Assembly: GCA_016839405.1 (NCBI GenBank) | Contig: JAEOUJ010000280.1 | Span: forward strand, 1 to 18,101 | Direction: 5' to 3' | DNA from: Candidatus Gerdarchaeota archaeon | GTDB lineage: Archaea > Asgardarchaeota > Heimdallarchaeia > JABLTI01 | Length of the DNA: 18,101 bases | Notes under the pieces: generated by a model | What the model was told of the DNA's origin: nothing | Database searches by the model: none | Seen by the model: the letters and a program-made list of their open reading frames with translations, nothing else | Part shown: positions 14,365 to 18,101 of the stretch, piece by piece | Layout of the letters: each line of letters begins with the position of its first letter | Numbering within the stretch: position 1 is the first letter of the stretch | Program-made: the position numbers and the translations under genes

Positions 14365-15339
14365 ATGAATTTGGAAAACAAGATTTGTAAATCAGCACTA
14401 GAATTAATTGGGCACACACCAATTGTTGAATTAAATAGGATAACAAGAGGATTGAAGGGACGAATACTAGCAAAAATAGAATATTTTAATCCTGGTTTTT
14501 CTAAAAAGGATCGAATTGCCCTACAGACACTAGAGGAAGCAGAAAAAACCGGATTGTTAAAACCTGGACAAACAGTAATAGAATTAACAAGTGGTAATAC
14601 TGGCACTGGATATGCAATTGCTTGTTCACTTAAGGGATATCCCTTTATTGCTGTTATGAGTAAAGGAAATTCTATAGAACGAGCTCGAATGATGGCAGCA
14701 TTTGGTGCAGAAGTTCATATTGTTGATCAAGCTCCAGGTGCCCCACCAGGACAAGTTTCTGGGGAATCACTTGCTTTAGTTGAAAAAGAAACACAAAGAT
14801 TAACAAAAGAGCGAAAGGCATTTCGAGCTGATCAATTTACATTAAATGGTAATTGGCATGCTCATTATTATCATACAGCAGAAGAAATATTAAATCAAGT
14901 AAAAAAACCAATAGATGGCTTTTGTGATTTTGTTGGCTCAAGTGGGAGTTTTGTTGGAATATCTAAAAGATTAAGAGAAAAATATCCTGAAATAAAATGT
15001 TATGTTGTAGAACCAATTACTTGTGCTGTATTAGCGGGTCATGAAATTTTAAATACAGATCATAAAATACAAGGTGGGGGGTATTCTATGACAAATTTAT
15101 CTTTCCTAGTTAATACGAAAATTAATGGTTATATACAAATAAAAGATGATGAAGCAATTAGGATGGCTAGAAGATTAGCTAGGGAAGAGGGTTTATTTGC
15201 TGGATTTTCATCTGGTGCAAATGTTGCAGCTGCATTACGATTACTTGAGGGAGAATTAGAGGGAAAAACAATTGTTGTACTTCTCAATGACTCTGGATTA
15301 AAATATTTAAGTACAGATCTTTTTGAAACTTTCCCATAA
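14365..15339 (+). CDS. PLP-dependent cysteine synthase-like enzyme (CysK/CBS family)
   Basis: 324 residues, the normal length for O-acetylserine sulfhydrylase. GHTPIVELNRI is the family start. NPGFSKKDRIA contains the PLP Schiff-base Lys (about K48), TSGNTGTGYA (about 75-84) is the substrate-binding loop, SSGANVAAA (about 282-290) lies at the PLP pyridine side, and NDSGLKYLST is the conserved end. The PLP phosphate loop, normally GTGGT-x-x-G, is here GSSGSFVG (about 191-198), a conservative but unusual variant. It likely makes cysteine from an activated serine plus sulfide, or a related beta-replacement product; O-acetyl- versus O-phosphoserine cannot be settled from sequence by eye. GAGGG sits seven bases before ATG 14365. 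The gene is alone; a GNAT gene is convergent downstream. Confidence 0.85.
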   Translation: MNLENKICKSALELIGHTPIVELNRITRGLKGRILAKIEYFNPGFSKKDRIALQTLEEAEKTGLLKPGQTVIELTSGNTGTGYAIACSLKGYPFIAVMSKGNSIERARMMAAFGAEVHIVDQAPGAPPGQVSGESLALVEKETQRLTKERKAFRADQFTLNGNWHAHYYHTAEEILNQVKKPIDGFCDFVGSSGSFVGISKRLREKYPEIKCYVVEPITCAVLAGHEILNTDHKIQGGGYSMTNLSFLVNTKINGYIQIKDDEAIRMARRLAREEGLFAGFSSGANVAAALRLLEGELEGKTIVVLLNDSGLKYLSTDLFETFP

Positions 15340-15380
15340 CTATCTTATAATGAAATTCCTAATATAAAAAAATGAATTAC

Positions 15381-15965
15381 CTAACTTTGAAATTTACTTA
15401 CATATATTGATGTAAATTCTTCAGCTAAAATATCCATAAATACAACATCATATTTCATGTTACCAATAATTCTAGATTGTCTTCTAAGGCCAATTTCTTT
15501 AAAACCTATTTTTTTATAACAATTAATAGCTGTTTTGTTAAAAGAAAAAACACCTAGCATGATATTATTTAGATTTAATAAATTAAAACCATAATCTAAG
15601 AGTTGTTTAATTGCATCTTGACCATATCCTTTATTCCAATAAGATTTTTCACCTATAACTATACCTAACATTGCATGTCTATTGACGTAATCAATATTAA
15701 ATAACATACATCGACCAAGTAATTTATCAGTTTTCAAATCAACAATACTGAATACATGTGCATTCTGTTGTAAAAGGTCATTTATGGTCTTTTTCTCTTT
15801 TAATACATTTGTAGGGGTGTACGCTTCATCTCCTAATGGGATAGTAATTTCAAGATCATTGAACCACTCGGTCCATTTTTCAGCATCTTGTTCAGTTATA
15901 GGAGATAAATAACATTTTATTCCAACAATTTTCTTGAAGTATTGCATCACAATCGTATTCAGCAT
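15381..15965 (-). CDS. GNAT N-acetyltransferase, RimJ/RimL type
   Basis: 194 residues from ATG 15965 (a second ATG at 15947 is equally possible). The RimJ/L-like layout is clear: CYLSPITEQDAEKWTEWFND at the start, then KLLGRCMLFNIDYVNRHAML, then motif A GEKSYWNKGYGQDAIKQLLD (N-K-G-Y-G in place of R-G-x-G), then FSFNKTAINCYKKIGFKEIG. It transfers acetyl from acetyl-CoA to an amine; the substrate may be a protein N-terminus, an antibiotic or a small metabolite. TTTATAATC at about 15976-15984 is a TATA-like element close to the start and fits leaderless initiation at 15947 slightly better. It lies 50 nt downstream of the phosphatase-like gene and is convergent with the PLP-enzyme gene. Confidence 0.83.
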   Translation of the reverse strand: MLNTIVMQYFKKIVGIKCYLSPITEQDAEKWTEWFNDLEITIPLGDEAYTPTNVLKEKKTINDLLQQNAHVFSIVDLKTDKLLGRCMLFNIDYVNRHAMLGIVIGEKSYWNKGYGQDAIKQLLDYGFNLLNLNNIMLGVFSFNKTAINCYKKIGFKEIGLRRQSRIIGNMKYDVVFMDILAEEFTSIYVSKFQS

Positions 15966-16015
15966 TTATTTTATGATTATAAATCGATTGATAAATCAAG
16001 TAAAAAAGCAAAAAT

Positions 16016-17752
16016 CTATTTTGAGAAAATCCATATCTGAGGATAGAGACCTTCTGGTCCAGTCATAAGGTCGCCATTAGGATAATGAGCACTAATTGTA
16101 CAAATAGTTCCATCAGCATTTATTTTAATTTTCATGAAATGTCTAGTTTGTTCACCATACATATAACCATAAAGTTCATTGTCAGTTGAATATGATTCAA
16201 TGTTAGGTATGTGATAATATAAGCCATCATTTTCAGAAGCCGCATAAATTTGATGTTCTGGTGAATTGATAACTCTACTAGCGTTCCAAGGTAATCGATA
16301 AAACTCGATTTCTTGATAAAAACCAGAACTAATATTATAGAAAGTTCGTGTGTCAATCCAAACATCATGATTAAGTACTCCATAATCAACTTCTAAATTA
16401 GCACCACCTCCTCCAGTACACCAATAATGAGTACTATTTCCAGAGGGGTTATCGGTTTCAATGTATAGCAAACCTTGATTGCCATAGGTGTAATTCCAGT
16501 GCTCATAATGATGATCATGACCAAAAAATACCCCATCAATTCCATATTTATCCGCTAAAGGAGCGAGCCAAGATTGCATAGCAATATTTTGCGAAGATGT
16601 TCCAGTAGTGAACATTGTATGATGGAAATTAATAAAAATCCAATCTTGTCCTCGAGTTTGTGCATCAATTATGTCTTCTTCCACCCAAATTTTTTGTTCA
16701 TTGGATATTGAGTAACTACCAGCATCAAAATTGTCTATCATAATGAAATGTGCAGATGCATAATCAAAAGAATAGTAATGGCCTATTTCTGATTCATATG
16801 GAAATGGGAAAGCGTTGCGAAAATTCTTAGCTCCATTTCCACCATAATCATGGTTTCCAATAGCAATTTGAAATGGCATAAAAGCTGCATATTGAGGGAA
16901 ATTTCGAGCTGTGTAATGAAAGGAGATTGGTACTCCTCCATTATACATTAAATCACCCAATTGAATAACGAAATTAGGATTTTCAGCAAATATACCTTTG
17001 GCAACAATGTCTCCTGTGCGTAAAGTAGCACCAGGGCTTGGTTGCATATCACCTACGATAATAATTTTAAATGCCACATTGTTATCAGGAGCTGTTTTAA
17101 AAGAAAATACCTGATCAGCAGAATAAGTTGAAGTTTTTACTCCAATAGAATAATAATAAACAGTATTCGGTTGAAGGTTCGTTAACAAAACATTATGTAA
17201 ATGAGATTTAGGGGAAGGACTTTCGAAAATTTCCAAATTTTCTAGAGATGTACTGAATTTAATAATTGTTTTTCTAGCATAGCGAGTTAACCAAGAGATA
17301 AAAATTTCAGTTCTAGGGTCCTCACCAAAAGTTAACCAAGGACCATCATTCCATGAATATGTTTCAATAATATTAGCACCATTGCTATATGCAAATAAAG
17401 CAAATCCACTGAGGGGAAAAATAATTACTAGAAATAAACCAAAAACCAATACAATATTTTCTACTTTTCTTAATTGAATATCTCCAAGTTTCAATAATTT
17501 TAAGCTTTTAATTGCTTGAATTAAGTATATTGAGAATATAATTAAACAAAAAATTAAAAAAACAATTAATAGAGAGATGTAAGTTCTTCTTTCTAAAACA
17601 AAGTATAACAGATAACCAAACATTGAGATTGCTGATAAGCTAGTTATGAATAAACCTATAATTATAGATGCTCTTCGATTATTTAGCTTAGAATTTTCTG
17701 TTTTTGTTTTATTCTCCATCGAAGCATACACCCAGCTATGATTTAGATTCAT
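16016..17752 (-). CDS. Membrane-anchored purple acid phosphatase-like metallophosphoesterase
   Basis: 578 residues. Three membrane helices (about 28-53, 57-81, 98-122) come first, then an FN3-like purple-acid-phosphatase N-domain (about 130-222, with EIFISWLTRYARKTIIKFST and LQPNTVYYYSIG). The calcineurin-type metal site follows: GDMQ (D235), QLGDLMYNGG (D267), IGNHDYGG (N300, H301), NFHHTMF (H378) and GHDHHYEH (H412, H414). All metal ligands of a dinuclear site are in place. The catalytic domain should lie outside the membrane and hydrolyse phosphomonoesters or diesters. Two starts are possible: ATG 17752, about 25 nt after TTTAAAATA (leaderless), or ATG 17719 with GGGTG before it. I keep the longer. 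Confidence 0.87.
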   Translation of the reverse strand: MNLNHSWVYASMENKTKTENSKLNNRRASIIIGLFITSLSAISMFGYLLYFVLERRTYISLLIVFLIFCLIIFSIYLIQAIKSLKLLKLGDIQLRKVENIVLVFGLFLVIIFPLSGFALFAYSNGANIIETYSWNDGPWLTFGEDPRTEIFISWLTRYARKTIIKFSTSLENLEIFESPSPKSHLHNVLLTNLQPNTVYYYSIGVKTSTYSADQVFSFKTAPDNNVAFKIIIVGDMQPSPGATLRTGDIVAKGIFAENPNFVIQLGDLMYNGGVPISFHYTARNFPQYAAFMPFQIAIGNHDYGGNGAKNFRNAFPFPYESEIGHYYSFDYASAHFIMIDNFDAGSYSISNEQKIWVEEDIIDAQTRGQDWIFINFHHTMFTTGTSSQNIAMQSWLAPLADKYGIDGVFFGHDHHYEHWNYTYGNQGLLYIETDNPSGNSTHYWCTGGGGANLEVDYGVLNHDVWIDTRTFYNISSGFYQEIEFYRLPWNASRVINSPEHQIYAASENDGLYYHIPNIESYSTDNELYGYMYGEQTRHFMKIKINADGTICTISAHYPNGDLMTGPEGLYPQIWIFSK

Positions 17753-17936
17753 TGTTTTAGAAATTAATTATTTTAAAGATTTTACACCAAAAAATATTCT
17801 TATTCTACGGAGTAATTTTTTTAAAAATAAAAGCATCTCAAATAGATCAAATATTTAGAACAATTATTGTATATGATTAATTAAAATTCACAACTCTTTA
17901 ATGAGTTTTAGTAATATTTAACAAGTAATGAATACT
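17753..17936. other. Intergenic region between the phosphatase-like gene and the right-edge flavoprotein gene
   Basis: It holds the minus-strand promoter of the phosphatase-like gene near its left end and a weak stem (AACTC/GAGTT, 17892-17907) downstream of the right-edge gene. I see no gene and no copy of either dyad motif. Confidence 0.4.
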
Positions 17937-18101
17937 TTAATGTTTTAGCTTTTTATTATTGTGAGCTATTAATAGCGCTACATGTCGACCTCCTTTAATA
18001 CTATTTGGTATTCCTCCAAATAATTCGAACCATTGTCCTGCCATATAAAATCTTTTCAATCCTTTTATTGTTTTAGGAATGAATTTCTTGAATTCTTTGG
18101 G
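17937..18101 (-). CDS. C-terminal end of a second CrtI/retinol-saturase-like FAD oxidoreductase, cut by the window edge
   Basis: 54 codons open from the window edge to a TAA at 17937. The sequence IKGLKRFYMAGQWFELFGG followed by IPNSIKGGRHVALLI aligns with the C-terminus of the protein at 4655-6148 (LPGLDNFYMVGHW...GGGLPPAAMSGKKIAGII). This is the FAD-contacting GxW...GG...P...GG/GK segment that ends all CrtI-like proteins. The fragment therefore belongs to the same superfamily, but it differs enough (QWFELFGGIPNS) to be a separate gene. The rest lies outside the window. Confidence is good for the family and low for any substrate. Confidence 0.75.
   Translation of the reverse strand, partial: PKEFKKFIPKTIKGLKRFYMAGQWFELFGGIPNSIKGGRHVALLIAHNNKKLKH

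Noticed and set aside
1..18101. tRNA, rRNA, CRISPR, transposase, integrase or att sites
   Set aside because: I saw no GC-rich structured RNA block, no regularly spaced repeat, and no recombinase motif on either strand; the scan was by eye only.

Overview
This window is AT-rich (roughly 30% G+C by eye) and looks archaeal. Most genes have a TATA-like element about 25 nt before the inferred transcription start. Several transcripts look leaderless, while others have strong Shine-Dalgarno (SD) sites of the GAGGTGG/AGGGTGG/AAGGAG type. TTG is a frequent start codon and T-rich runs follow several genes. The gene mix (TIGR04076 small proteins, LVIVD propellers, a secreted caspase-like protease, DUF1028, small zinc ribbons, retinol-reductase/phytoene-desaturase-like flavoproteins) fits an Asgard-type (Lokiarchaeia-like) or related archaeon. 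That placement is an inference; there is no rRNA or other marker gene here. I saw no tRNA, rRNA, CRISPR array, transposase or integrase.

Layout. 1-3240: end of a DUF308/HdeD-like membrane protein, a CxxC-x17-CxxC zinc ribbon, an unknown membrane-anchored protein, a second small zinc-ribbon gene (57 aa, 1972-2145) that is easily missed, and a two-domain GNAT acetyltransferase. 3240-6200: a possible tiny membrane protein, a secreted caspase/metacaspase-like protease ending in a strong hairpin, and a CrtI/retinol-saturase-like FAD oxidoreductase. 6300-7250: a Cys-rich protein (possibly DUF6144-like) convergent with a TIGR04076 protein. 7345-9660: a two-gene operon of membrane-anchored seven-repeat LVIVD propellers. 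9644-11500: two tandem TIGR04076 genes downstream of a second copy of the Cys-rich family. 11540-14260: a DUF1028-TPR protein and an S41-protease-like protein. 14365-17752: a cysteine-synthase-like PLP enzyme, a RimJ/L-type GNAT and a membrane-anchored purple-acid-phosphatase-like enzyme. 17937-18101: the C-terminal end of a second FAD oxidoreductase.

Most genes are single transcription units in mixed orientation. Three observations tie them together. First, a dyad TTCTC-N8-GAGAA occurs at four intergenic places: before the two-domain GNAT, before the LVIVD operon, and twice, 22 bp apart, before the second Cys-rich gene. Second, a different dyad (GGTCAC-N5-GTGACC, with leading TGA) lies upstream of both the S41-like and the DUF1028 genes. 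Third, the Cys-rich family and TIGR04076 are neighbours at two separate places, which suggests a functional pairing, perhaps in metal or thiol chemistry. Several convergent gene pairs are also separated by near-perfect hairpins.
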